In this document: piece by piece, positions 56,637 through 64,000 of the stretch
How positions within the stretch are numbered: position 1 is the stretch's first letter
Layout: each line of letters begins with the position of its first letter
Origin: Acetomicrobium flavidum
GTDB taxonomy: Bacteria; Synergistota; Synergistia; Synergistales; Acetomicrobiaceae
Direction of reading: 5' to 3'
Assembly: GCF_900129645.1 (NCBI RefSeq)
Contig: NZ_FSQZ01000001.1
Location: 1,760,001 to 1,824,000, forward strand
DNA: 64,000 bases
Notes under the pieces: model-generated
Databases searched by the model: none
Seen by the model: the letters and a program-made list of their open reading frames with translations, nothing else
Told to the model about the DNA's origin: nothing
Translations under genes and position numbers: made by a program

Positions 56637-58946
56637 ATGGAACAGCTGAAGTCTGAATCAACAGAAAAGGAGTTTCTAGGCGTTGTCGGAAAATCCGTGA
56701 CGCGTGTGGATGCCTGGGACAAGGTGACCGGAAGGGCTCAATATATAGATGACATACCTTTCCCCGGCTGTTGGTACGGCGGAACGGTAAGAAGCGATGT
56801 GCCTCGCGGGAAAATTGTAGGAATCAGGCAGGATCCGTCCTTTGACTGGTCCAAGGTGGTATTTGTAACGGCAAAAGACCTTCCGGGCCCGAACGAAGTG
56901 GCCATGGTTAGGTGTGACATGCCCATATTGGCAGAGGATATCGTAAATTACGTATCGGAACCCATAGCGCTCGTTGCCGCCCCTACAAAGGCACTCCTCA
57001 AGGCTGCACTGAAGGCCGTAAAGGTTGAAATCGAACCACTGGAGCCTGTTCTTTCCATCGAGGAGGCCCTTGAGGGCAAAAACGTGATATGGGGCGATGA
57101 CAACGTCCTTGCCAAGTTCGAGGTAAAAAGGGGAGACGTCGACGAGGCCTTCAAGGAAGCCGACATCATCATAGAGGAGACCTACAGGACGGGCCATCAG
57201 GAACAGCTTTACCTGGAACCTCAGGGCATGGTGGCCCTCCCTCGCGACGGCGGGGGCGTGGAGGTAGTAGGTTCGCTGCAGTGTCCCTACTACATACATG
57301 GCGCCATGACACATGCCTTAAACCTCCCACCCGACAAGGTCGTAATAAAACAGGCCGTGACGGGAGGAGGCTTTGGCGGAAAGGAAGATTTTCCCTCCCT
57401 TCTTGCGATACACGCAGCCGTGCTGGCCTTGAAGGTCAAAAGACCTGTAAAGATCATCTACGACAGGGCTGAAGACATGGTATCGACCACCAAGAGGCAT
57501 CCTTCCAAGATAAGGCACAGAACGGGAGTAAAGAAGGACGGTACTATAGTTGCACAGGATATAGATTTGATATTGGATGGAGGAGCCTACACGACTTTAA
57601 GCATTGTAGTGCTTCAAAGGTCGCTGCTTCACGCCACGGGCTGCTACAACATACCAAACGCACGAATCCTCGCCAGGGCCGTAGCCACAAATACCCCGCC
57701 AAACGGTGCCTTCAGGGGCTTTGGCGCACCCCAAAGCATATTTGCCATGGAAAGGCAGATGGACAAAATAGCAAGGACGCTTGGCTTAAGTCCTATAGAG
57801 GTGCGGCGTAAAAACCTGTTAAAGAGCGGAGATGCCTTTCCCTTCGGTCAAAGGGTCGAAGACGACGGTGCAAGGCTGGTCTTTGAACGTGCCTTAGCGA
57901 TCTCGGAATACGAAAGGAAAAGGGCCGAGTATTCAAAGGACCAAGGCCCGAAGAAACGTGGCATCGGCGTGTCGCTTTTCCTTCACGGAGGGGGATTTAC
58001 GGGATCGGGAGAACAGAGGATAAACGGTAAGATAAAGCTTCGCCTGACCGGCGACGAGGTCGAGCTTTACGTGAGCAACGTCGATATGGGGCAGGGTGCG
58101 GCTACGGTGCTCGCCCAGATAGCAGCCCAAGGGCTTAAAATACCTTTCGAAAAGGTGAGGTACTGTCCTCCGGATACGTCAAAGGCTCCCGACAGCGGGC
58201 CCACAGTTGCGTCGCGTACCACAATGATAGTGGGAAAGATAGTGCTTCGCGGGACGGAAAAGCTTATTGGCCGTCTCAAGGAGCACGTGTCCAGATATTT
58301 CGATGTCTCCCTTGAAGACATAGCCTATGAAAATGGGATATTTCTTGAAAATGGTATGCCCTTAGCTGACTTCTTTGAGATAGCTAGGCGCATCGAGGGA
58401 GAAAGCGGGCCTCTTGAGGTCATGGGCAACTACGTCCACCCGCAGGGCTTAAGCTGGGATGACGAAAAGTGCCAGGGAGATGCATACCAGGGTTACGCCT
58501 GGGGAGCAAACGTTTTGGAGGTGGAAGTCGATACCGATACCTGGGAGGTAAGACCCTTGCGGGATACTGTCGTGGTAGACGTGGGCACTGCCATAAATCC
58601 CTTGCTTGCCGTTGGCCAGGTAGAAGGCGGAAGCCTGCAGGGATTGGGCTACGGCTACCTTGAGGTCATAGAGATGGAAGGCGGCAGGTATAGGAACAAC
58701 AGGCTTTCAAATTACGCCATACCAACAAGCGTCGATTGCCCCGACTTCTTCGTCGAGCTGATGGAGATTCCATGCAGCAGAGGAGCCTTTGGGGCAAAGG
58801 GATTGGGCGAAATGCCCCTAAACGGAGGAGGGCCTGCGGTGGCAGCTGCCATTGAGCACGCCACGGGGCTTTTTGCAAACAGGCTTCCCGTTACGGGAGA
58901 GGTGCTTACTGCACTTGAGCAAAAAGGGGATGAAAGACGATCATGA
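56637..58946 (+). CDS. molybdenum hydroxylase large subunit (set 3)
   Basis: A 769-residue xanthine dehydrogenase-type large subunit. It has GGGFGGKEDFPSLLAIH, GAFRGFGAPQSIFAMERQ, SNVDMGQGAATVLAQIAAQGL and a C-terminal GAKGLGEMPLNGGGPA with the conserved Glu. ATG 56637 (or TTG 56634) is the likely start; GGAGGGGAG at 56616 is slightly distant, and ATG 56613 would add a cysteine-rich tag but overlaps the ribosome site. Its partner is the fused FeS-FAD protein that overlaps its stop by 4 bases. Confidence 0.9.
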   Translation: MEQLKSESTEKEFLGVVGKSVTRVDAWDKVTGRAQYIDDIPFPGCWYGGTVRSDVPRGKIVGIRQDPSFDWSKVVFVTAKDLPGPNEVAMVRCDMPILAEDIVNYVSEPIALVAAPTKALLKAALKAVKVEIEPLEPVLSIEEALEGKNVIWGDDNVLAKFEVKRGDVDEAFKEADIIIEETYRTGHQEQLYLEPQGMVALPRDGGGVEVVGSLQCPYYIHGAMTHALNLPPDKVVIKQAVTGGGFGGKEDFPSLLAIHAAVLALKVKRPVKIIYDRAEDMVSTTKRHPSKIRHRTGVKKDGTIVAQDIDLILDGGAYTTLSIVVLQRSLLHATGCYNIPNARILARAVATNTPPNGAFRGFGAPQSIFAMERQMDKIARTLGLSPIEVRRKNLLKSGDAFPFGQRVEDDGARLVFERALAISEYERKRAEYSKDQGPKKRGIGVSLFLHGGGFTGSGEQRINGKIKLRLTGDEVELYVSNVDMGQGAATVLAQIAAQGLKIPFEKVRYCPPDTSKAPDSGPTVASRTTMIVGKIVLRGTEKLIGRLKEHVSRYFDVSLEDIAYENGIFLENGMPLADFFEIARRIEGESGPLEVMGNYVHPQGLSWDDEKCQGDAYQGYAWGANVLEVEVDTDTWEVRPLRDTVVVDVGTAINPLLAVGQVEGGSLQGLGYGYLEVIEMEGGRYRNNRLSNYAIPTSVDCPDFFVELMEIPCSRGAFGAKGLGEMPLNGGGPAVAAAIEHATGLFANRLPVTGEVLTALEQKGDERRS

Positions 58947-60301
58947 GGTTACAGTTTACTTTAAACGGACAGGAAATTACGGCTGAGGTTTCTCCCCTGG
59001 ACCGACTGCTTGACGTATTGCGAGAGTACTTGGGTTACACCGGGACCAAGGAAGGTTGTGGCGAGGGCGAATGCGGTGCCTGTTCCGTCTTGCTGGATGG
59101 CAGGCTTGTCAACTCTTGTCTTGTGCCTGCCATTCAGATTAGGGGTGCCGATGTGCTGACTATAGAAGGCTTAAGCGGCGAAGATGACGAACTTCAGGAA
59201 GCCTTCGTCGAGGAAGGGGCGGTACAGTGCGGATTTTGTATCCCCGGAATGGTGTTGGCGGCACGTGCCCTTTTAAGCGAAAACCCCCATCCGACCAGGC
59301 ACGACATAAAGCATGCCCTGGCTGGAAATTTGTGCCGCTGCACGGGGTATGAGCGGATATTTAGGGCGGTGGAACGTGCAGCATCACAAGGTTATGGAGA
59401 TAAAATTTCCACGCGAAACTCGAGGCAGGACAAGGGCAGAAAAAGCTTATTTGAACTGCAGGGAAGTGAGCCGTCGTGGGCCTTCGTGCCTCAAAGCTTG
59501 GACGAGGCACTGGAGATTTTAAGCGAGTACCACGATGTGACGCTGCTTTCCGGATGCACGGACTTTTACCCCGACCTAAAGAAGGGAAAACCCGAGCCCG
59601 CAAGGGTGATGGACATCTGGGGCTTGAGCGACATTTGCGGGATAAAGATGAAAGACGGCTACATCGAGATCGGAAGCGGCACGACCTTTAGCGATATAGC
59701 TTCCTGCGAGACGATTAAAAAATATCTTCCGGCGCTGGCGGATCTTTCGACCATGATAGGCGCAAGGGCCATACAGAACCGTGCCACAATTGGAGGAAAT
59801 ATAGTCAATGCCTCCGCCGCCGCTGACAGTCCACCGCTTTTGTTTGTCTATGGCTCGACGGCAGTGCTTCGAAGCAAAAACGGGACGCGTGAGGTCTCCA
59901 TTGCCGAGCTTTTTGGGGGCTACAGAAAGACCGTCCTGAAGCCGGGAGAAATGCTTGCAAGCATAAAGATTCCGCTTCCTTCGCCAGGTGCGCATCAGTT
60001 TTTCTACAAGAGGGGCTCAAGGCTTGCTTTGACCATATCTAGGCTTTCCGTGGCCGGGCTCATCGAGCTTGAAGGCGACGTGGTAAGCAGCGTTCGCATA
60101 GCTACGGGCAGCATGTCTCCCGTGCCGTCGTTTTTGACCAAGACCGAAGGGTACCTTAAAGGCAAAAGGCTGACGGGAGAGGTCATAGAAACTGCTGCTG
60201 CAATTGCAAGCGAAGAAGTATCTCCCAGGACTTCTAAGGACTACAGAAAGCATGTCACGGGCAGGCTGGTATCGCGATTCTTAAAGGAGGCCAGATCATG
60301 A
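58943..60301 (+). CDS. fused [2Fe-2S] and FAD-binding subunit of molybdenum hydroxylase (set 3)
   Basis: A 452-residue chain. The N-terminal about 155 residues are a two-cluster ferredoxin (CGEGECGACSVLLDGRLVNSC; QCGFCIPGM; CRCTGY). A linker rich in K, R and S follows, then a CoxM-like FAD domain (LLSGCTDFYPDLKKG; TIGGNIVNASAAADSPPLL). The FeS-FAD order is that of XdhA in Rhodobacter-type enzymes. In the first FAD motif the usual AGGTDL is SGCTDF. An ATGA overlap on both sides (large subunit and deaminase) shows tight coupling of all three proteins. Confidence 0.92.
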   Translation: MRLQFTLNGQEITAEVSPLDRLLDVLREYLGYTGTKEGCGEGECGACSVLLDGRLVNSCLVPAIQIRGADVLTIEGLSGEDDELQEAFVEEGAVQCGFCIPGMVLAARALLSENPHPTRHDIKHALAGNLCRCTGYERIFRAVERAASQGYGDKISTRNSRQDKGRKSLFELQGSEPSWAFVPQSLDEALEILSEYHDVTLLSGCTDFYPDLKKGKPEPARVMDIWGLSDICGIKMKDGYIEIGSGTTFSDIASCETIKKYLPALADLSTMIGARAIQNRATIGGNIVNASAAADSPPLLFVYGSTAVLRSKNGTREVSIAELFGGYRKTVLKPGEMLASIKIPLPSPGAHQFFYKRGSRLALTISRLSVAGLIELEGDVVSSVRIATGSMSPVPSFLTKTEGYLKGKRLTGEVIETAAAIASEEVSPRTSKDYRKHVTGRLVSRFLKEARS

Positions 60302-60882
60302 GCTGTAACGATAAGGCGTTGTTTGACAGGCTGCTTGACGTGATCGAATACGACATTCTGCCGCAGACTAAAAAATGCGTTCCCTTGGGCCATAAGGTCT
60401 TTGGCGGTGCGGTGCTCAAGGCGGACGATTTGTCCTTGGTGGTGGCCGCCACCAATCACGAGGGAGAAAACCCCATATTTCACGGCGAGATATATACGAT
60501 ACTGAAGTTCTTTGAGCTTAAAGACCATCCAAAGCCGCAGGATTGCATCTTTCTTTCGACGCACGAACCCTGTTCGATGTGCCTGTCTGCCATAGCCTGG
60601 GCAGGGTTTCCGAAGATCTATTACTTCTTTAAGTACGAGGATACCGAGGATGTCTTTAACATCCCGCATGACATCAGGATGCTCAAAGAAGTGTTCGAAT
60701 GCGAGCGTCCAAGCCATAAGAACTCCTTCTTTGAGTCGTACTGCATTCTGGAAATGCTGCCTAACATTCAAAACGACCCAGAGGTTAAGCGTCGCATAGA
60801 AAGGATAGTTTCAGAGTATGACGACCTTTCAAGGCAGTACCAGGCCATCAAGGATAGGATAGATAATATCATAAGAAAGTGA
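60298..60882 (+). CDS. CDA-fold deaminase-like protein with HGE motif
   Basis: A 194-residue member of the cytidine deaminase superfamily. The zinc motif is FHGEIYT (H62, G63, E64), with Gly where most have Ala, and the cysteine pair is STHEPCSMCLSAIAW (C92, C95). A C-terminal helical extension (about 145-194) is unlike guanine deaminase. The substrate is unknown. It overlaps the fused FeS-FAD gene by 4 bases, so it probably acts together with hydroxylase set 3, for example deaminating the purine before or after hydroxylation. Confidence 0.78.
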   Translation: MSCNDKALFDRLLDVIEYDILPQTKKCVPLGHKVFGGAVLKADDLSLVVAATNHEGENPIFHGEIYTILKFFELKDHPKPQDCIFLSTHEPCSMCLSAIAWAGFPKIYYFFKYEDTEDVFNIPHDIRMLKEVFECERPSHKNSFFESYCILEMLPNIQNDPEVKRRIERIVSEYDDLSRQYQAIKDRIDNIIRK

Positions 60883-61041
60883 TAAAGTTAAAACGGGTGG
60901 GGTTGAAGGAAAGGTTTTTATGTAAATGTCGCCTTAGAGGCGATCATCACAAAGGGGGTAGATAGATCGGGTTATCGGCGTTATTAAAGGCTTAAAGGCC
61001 TTGGAGGTTAGCATAAAACGTTTAAAGGAGGTGCTTGTTTT

Positions 61042-62343
61042 ATGGGTGAGTGGTTGGACAAAAGGTTTAACATAACTGCGAGCGGCAGTAGCATTCACAC
61101 CGAGATAATTGCCGGCATCACCACGTTTATGACCATGGCTTACATAATATTCGTCAACCCCGCTATTTTAAGCGAAGCCGGCATGGATTTCGGAGCGGTC
61201 ATGACGGCGACCTGCTTGGGTGCAGCCGTAGGGACTTTCTTGATGGCGTTCCTGGCTAATTATCCCTTTGCCCTTGCGCCTGGCATGGGGCTTAACGCCT
61301 TTTTTGCCTATACCGTCGTGCTTGGAATGCAAGTTAGCTGGCAGGTGGCGCTTGCGTGTGTGTTCTTCGACGGAGTCATATTTATCATACTGACCGCGGG
61401 CAAGGTAAGGCAGGCCATCGTCAATGCCGTTCCCTACACCCTCAAGGTGGCGGTAGGAGCCGGCATAGGTATGTTCATCGCCCTAATTGGCTTAATTCAG
61501 GCAGGCATCATAGCGGATAACCCCGCTACGCTAGTTTCTCTCGGAAACCTCAAATCCCCCATTCCTATCCTTGCCATGATAGGACTTCTCATAATGGCCG
61601 TACTCCACGCTTACAGGGTTAAAGGAGCCCTTCTTTGGGGGATACTTATCATAACGATCATTAGCATACCGCTCGGGATAACGACGCCGCCTGAAGGATT
61701 TTTCTCCATGCCACCAAGCATTGCTCCCCTGTTTTTGAAGTTCGACCTTAAGGGTGCGTTGACCTTTGCAATGTTTCCCGTGATCATAACCTTCGTGTTC
61801 GTCGATATGTTCGACACGATCGGAACGCTTATAGGCGTTTCGACGCGTGCCGGCATGCTTAACGAAAAAGGAGAACTTCCCAGAGTCGGCCAAGCGCTCT
61901 TTGCCGATGCTGTTGCCACAGTGGTAGGTGCCTGCGTCGGGACCAGCACCGTTACGACCTACGTGGAAAGCGCAGCCGGGGTTGAGGAGGGGGGCCGCAC
62001 CGGTTTAACGGCCCTAGTAGTGGGGATACTCTTTTTGTGCGCCCTCTTCATATCTCCCATAGCAAAGATTGTACCGTCTGTGGCCACTGCGCCGGCTCTG
62101 GTCATGGTTGGCGTCTTCATGATGCAGTCACTTAAAAATTTGAATTTCGACGATCTGACCGAGATAACCCCCGCGTGTATCACGATATTTGCGATGCCCT
62201 TTACTTACTCCATAGCAGAAGGCATTTCCTGGGGGATAATCTCCTACGCCCTGATCAAGTTGCTCTCCGGGCGCGGCAAGGAAGTCAGCAAGACCATGTA
62301 TGTGCTGGCCATACTTTTCTTGCTCAAGGAGTTTGCCCTTTAA
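61042..62343 (+). CDS. adenine/guanine/hypoxanthine permease (AzgA-like, NCS2)
   Basis: A 433-residue permease with about 13 helices. ITTFMTMAYIIFVNPAIL at the N-terminus, PGMGLNAFFAYTVVLGM and VDMFDTIGTLIGVSTRAGML are hallmarks of the AzgA/PbuG/YicO group, which takes up adenine, guanine or hypoxanthine. An AAAGGAGG site precedes the ATG. The 160-base leader (60883-61041) shows only small hairpins and no recognisable purine riboswitch. It is the last gene of the purine island and convergent with purD. Confidence 0.92.
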   Translation: MGEWLDKRFNITASGSSIHTEIIAGITTFMTMAYIIFVNPAILSEAGMDFGAVMTATCLGAAVGTFLMAFLANYPFALAPGMGLNAFFAYTVVLGMQVSWQVALACVFFDGVIFIILTAGKVRQAIVNAVPYTLKVAVGAGIGMFIALIGLIQAGIIADNPATLVSLGNLKSPIPILAMIGLLIMAVLHAYRVKGALLWGILIITIISIPLGITTPPEGFFSMPPSIAPLFLKFDLKGALTFAMFPVIITFVFVDMFDTIGTLIGVSTRAGMLNEKGELPRVGQALFADAVATVVGACVGTSTVTTYVESAAGVEEGGRTGLTALVVGILFLCALFISPIAKIVPSVATAPALVMVGVFMMQSLKNLNFDDLTEITPACITIFAMPFTYSIAEGISWGIISYALIKLLSGRGKEVSKTMYVLAILFLLKEFAL

Positions 62344-62363
62344 TGTAAGTTGAAAACTTAAGG

Positions 62364-63632
62364 TTAAACGAAGGCCTGCCACGCTATGTCCCTACGGTAG
62401 TGGGCGTCCTTGAAGGTTATGGATGATATAGCGCGGTAGGCCTTATCTCTTGCCTCTTTCAGGTCGTCGGCAAGCCCAACGACCGTAAGCACCCTTCCGC
62501 CGTTAGTGAGAAATTTGCCCCCTTCCATCCTGGTTCCCGAGTGAAATGCGATGACGTCGTCTTTGCCTTCAAGGGCATCTAAGCCTTCGATGGGGTAGCC
62601 GATTTCGTATTTGTCCGGGTATCCGCCGGAGGCCATTACGACACCTACGCCGCTTCTGGCGGCGTTGATCTGAGCGCTTTCCTCGAGGTTGCCGCCTGCG
62701 CAGGAAACAAAGATCCTGCCCCAATCCACGTCGCAAATGGGGATGACGACTTGCGCCTCAGGATCGCCAAAGCGAACGTTATATTCAAGCACATAAGGAG
62801 AGCCTTCATGTATCATCAATCCTGCGTAAATCGTGCCCCTAAAGTCAATCCCTTTGCGCTTTAAGCCCTCTACGGTTGGTTTTACAACTTCGTCTTCGAT
62901 CTTAGCTTTAAGCGTATCGTCAACCTGAGGTAGGGGAGAGTAAGCCCCCATTCCTCCCGTGTTTGGGCCCTTGTCACCGTCGTAAGCCCTTTTGTGGTCC
63001 TGGCTTAAGGGAAGCATCCTGTAAGTCCTTCCGTCAGTTATCGCCATGGCCGTAATCTCGTATCCTGCCAGGAAATCTTCTATTACGACGGTACGCCCTG
63101 ACTCCCCTAGGACGCCTTTCACCAGCAGTTGATCTAAAATATTGCGTGCTTCCGTCGTGTCATCTATGATGAAGGCGCCCTTTCCCGCAGCTAAGCCGTC
63201 TGCCTTTATGACGAAAGGCGGCGTACGCTTCTTTAATGCTTCTAAGGCTTTATCGAAACTGCTGCATACGTCAAAGGGCGCGGTGGGAATACGGCAGTCA
63301 TTCATGAACCTTTTGGCGAAGGCCTTGCTTCCTTCAAGCATTGCACCTGCCCTTCCGGGGCCGTAAACTTTGATGCCTTCTTTTCTGAGCACGTCGGCGA
63401 CACCTGCGACAAGCGGAGCCTCGGGGCCTATGACTACGATATCGACCTTTTGGGTTAACGAAAGCTCAAGGACTTCCTTTGAATTTACCGGATTTAGCGG
63501 AAAGACCTCCACCATTTTTGATATGCCGCCGTTTCCGGGGGCTGTTATGACCTCATCTACGAAACTTGATTTCTTCAAGGCGTAAACCAGGGCGTGTTCC
63601 CTTCCTCCTGCCCCCAAGACCAGTGCTTTCAT
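62364..63632 (-). CDS. purD: phosphoribosylamine-glycine ligase (GAR synthetase)
   Basis: A 422-residue ATP-grasp enzyme joining phosphoribosylamine and glycine in purine synthesis. KALVLGAGGREHAL at the N-terminus, VIGPEAPLVAG, YGPGRAGAMLEGSKAF, DGLAAGKGAFI and NTGGMGAYSPLP are diagnostic. It lies 19 bases downstream of purH on the minus strand, as in many purHD operons. The CAAGGAGG site precedes the ATG. Confidence 0.97.
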   Translation of the reverse strand: MKALVLGAGGREHALVYALKKSSFVDEVITAPGNGGISKMVEVFPLNPVNSKEVLELSLTQKVDIVVIGPEAPLVAGVADVLRKEGIKVYGPGRAGAMLEGSKAFAKRFMNDCRIPTAPFDVCSSFDKALEALKKRTPPFVIKADGLAAGKGAFIIDDTTEARNILDQLLVKGVLGESGRTVVIEDFLAGYEITAMAITDGRTYRMLPLSQDHKRAYDGDKGPNTGGMGAYSPLPQVDDTLKAKIEDEVVKPTVEGLKRKGIDFRGTIYAGLMIHEGSPYVLEYNVRFGDPEAQVVIPICDVDWGRIFVSCAGGNLEESAQINAARSGVGVVMASGGYPDKYEIGYPIEGLDALEGKDDVIAFHSGTRMEGGKFLTNGGRVLTVVGLADDLKEARDKAYRAISSITFKDAHYRRDIAWQAFV

Positions 63633-63651
63633 GGCCTATACCTCCTTGCCG

Positions 63652-64000
63652 TCAGTGCCTAAAGGCTCGCATCTTCGTCACGAGCATGGGTATTCTATGC
63701 TTGATGCAAGCTTCCTTGACCTCTTCGTCGCGTTTCGAGCCTCCCGGCTGAAGTATGAGAGCGATGTCTGCACGGGCTGCAATCTCTATACTGTCGGGGA
63801 AGGGGAAAAAGCCGTCTGAGGCCAAAACAGAACCTTTAGCTTTTTGTCCTGCGTGCCTTACCGCCCATTCGACGGCATCAACGCGGCTCGTAAAGCCCGA
63901 TGCGATGGCAACCGTGGCTCCGTCCTTTGCCAGGGCTATGGCGTTGCTTTTTGCCAAGGCGGCTGCCTTCCAGGCGACCAAAGCATCATCTTTTAGCTCA
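63652..64000 (-). CDS. purH: PurH (AICAR transformylase/IMP cyclohydrolase), C-terminal end only
   Basis: The frame is open to the window's last base, so the start lies beyond it. The visible 115 residues (ELKDDALVAWKAAALAKSNAIAL, AIASGFTSRVDAVEWAV, ASDGFFPFPDSIEIAA, ILQPGGSKRDEEV) are the end of the AICAR formyltransferase domain. PurH carries out the last two steps to IMP. It is the upstream partner of purD. Confidence 0.93.
   Translation of the reverse strand, partial: ELKDDALVAWKAAALAKSNAIALAKDGATVAIASGFTSRVDAVEWAVRHAGQKAKGSVLASDGFFPFPDSIEIAARADIALILQPGGSKRDEEVKEACIKHRIPMLVTKMRAFRH

Noticed and set aside
44402-60301. In-frame TGA (selenocysteine) codons in the hydroxylase genes
   Set aside because: All large subunits read through as ordinary full-length ORFs; any selenium would be a labile cofactor, not selenocysteine.
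60883-61041. Possible purine riboswitch before the AzgA-like permease
   Set aside because: Only short hairpins (such as GCCTTAGAGGC) are seen; the two kissing-loop arms of purine aptamers are absent.

Overview
The window is a gene-dense bacterial chromosome segment with strong Shine-Dalgarno sites and frequent GTG and TTG starts. It carries no mobile element, CRISPR array or RNA gene that I can recognise. Content points to a strictly anaerobic amino-acid, peptide and purine fermenter. Evidence for this is a 2-oxoacid:ferredoxin oxidoreductase, many permeases, gamma-glutamyl metabolism, three molybdenum hydroxylases and no visible respiratory chain. My best guess is a Synergistota member of the Acetomicrobium/Anaerobaculum type; this is inferred from gene style, not from a marker gene.

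Layout. Positions 1-1824: archease (5' end outside the window) and RtcB, an RNA repair/ligation pair. 1881-6685: a decayed flavin-type gene, gamma-glutamyltransferase with a partner permease, a methyltransferase and an isochorismatase-family amidase. 7004-8820: a lactate permease broken by one extra G, with a downstream microprotein. 8923-14079: a CDC48-type AAA ATPase, translationally coupled to a three-gene 2-oxoacid:ferredoxin oxidoreductase. 14132-16164 (minus): nifS-nifU-MOSC, divergent from a GntR regulator. 17650-27065: two exported C69 peptidases, a secreted DUF6305-like protein, a TRAP-like permease with a microprotein, a membrane-anchored M14-like zinc hydrolase, and pgsB-pgsC-pgsW. 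27099-36822: malic enzyme, T-box-controlled argG, a B12-binding radical SAM protein, an alanine/glycine symporter, deoC, glyA, purE and a LysR regulator. 36954-62343: a 25-kb purine and ureido-compound catabolic island. 62364-64000 (minus): purD and the end of purH.

How the genes work together. The island resembles the E. coli yge/ygf (selenium-linked) purine cluster. Permeases import purines and pyrimidines; CDA-fold and amidohydrolase deaminases deaminate the bases; molybdenum hydroxylases interconvert oxidised purines; a PreA-like flavoprotein may reduce the ring. YgeY hydrolase and YgeW carbamoyltransferase then act on ureido products. Two fold-type II PLP enzymes sit where E. coli has the diaminopropionate lyase YgeX, and are candidates for releasing a keto acid and ammonia. 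The resulting 2-oxoacid could feed the ferredoxin oxidoreductase. No hydantoinase (HyuA), YgfK or carbamate kinase gene is in the window.

Most notable points: (i) the pgsBCW locus coupled to exported peptidases, a zinc hydrolase and a permease, a plausible uncharacterised gamma-glutamyl polymer/peptide system; (ii) an unassigned 491-residue PLP enzyme and a YgeY paralogue with substituted catalytic residues in the purine island; (iii) a CDC48 protein with a degenerate second ATPase domain tied to the oxidoreductase; (iv) small two-helix membrane proteins following three different permeases; (v) a T-box upstream of argG whose apparent specifier is an arginine codon.
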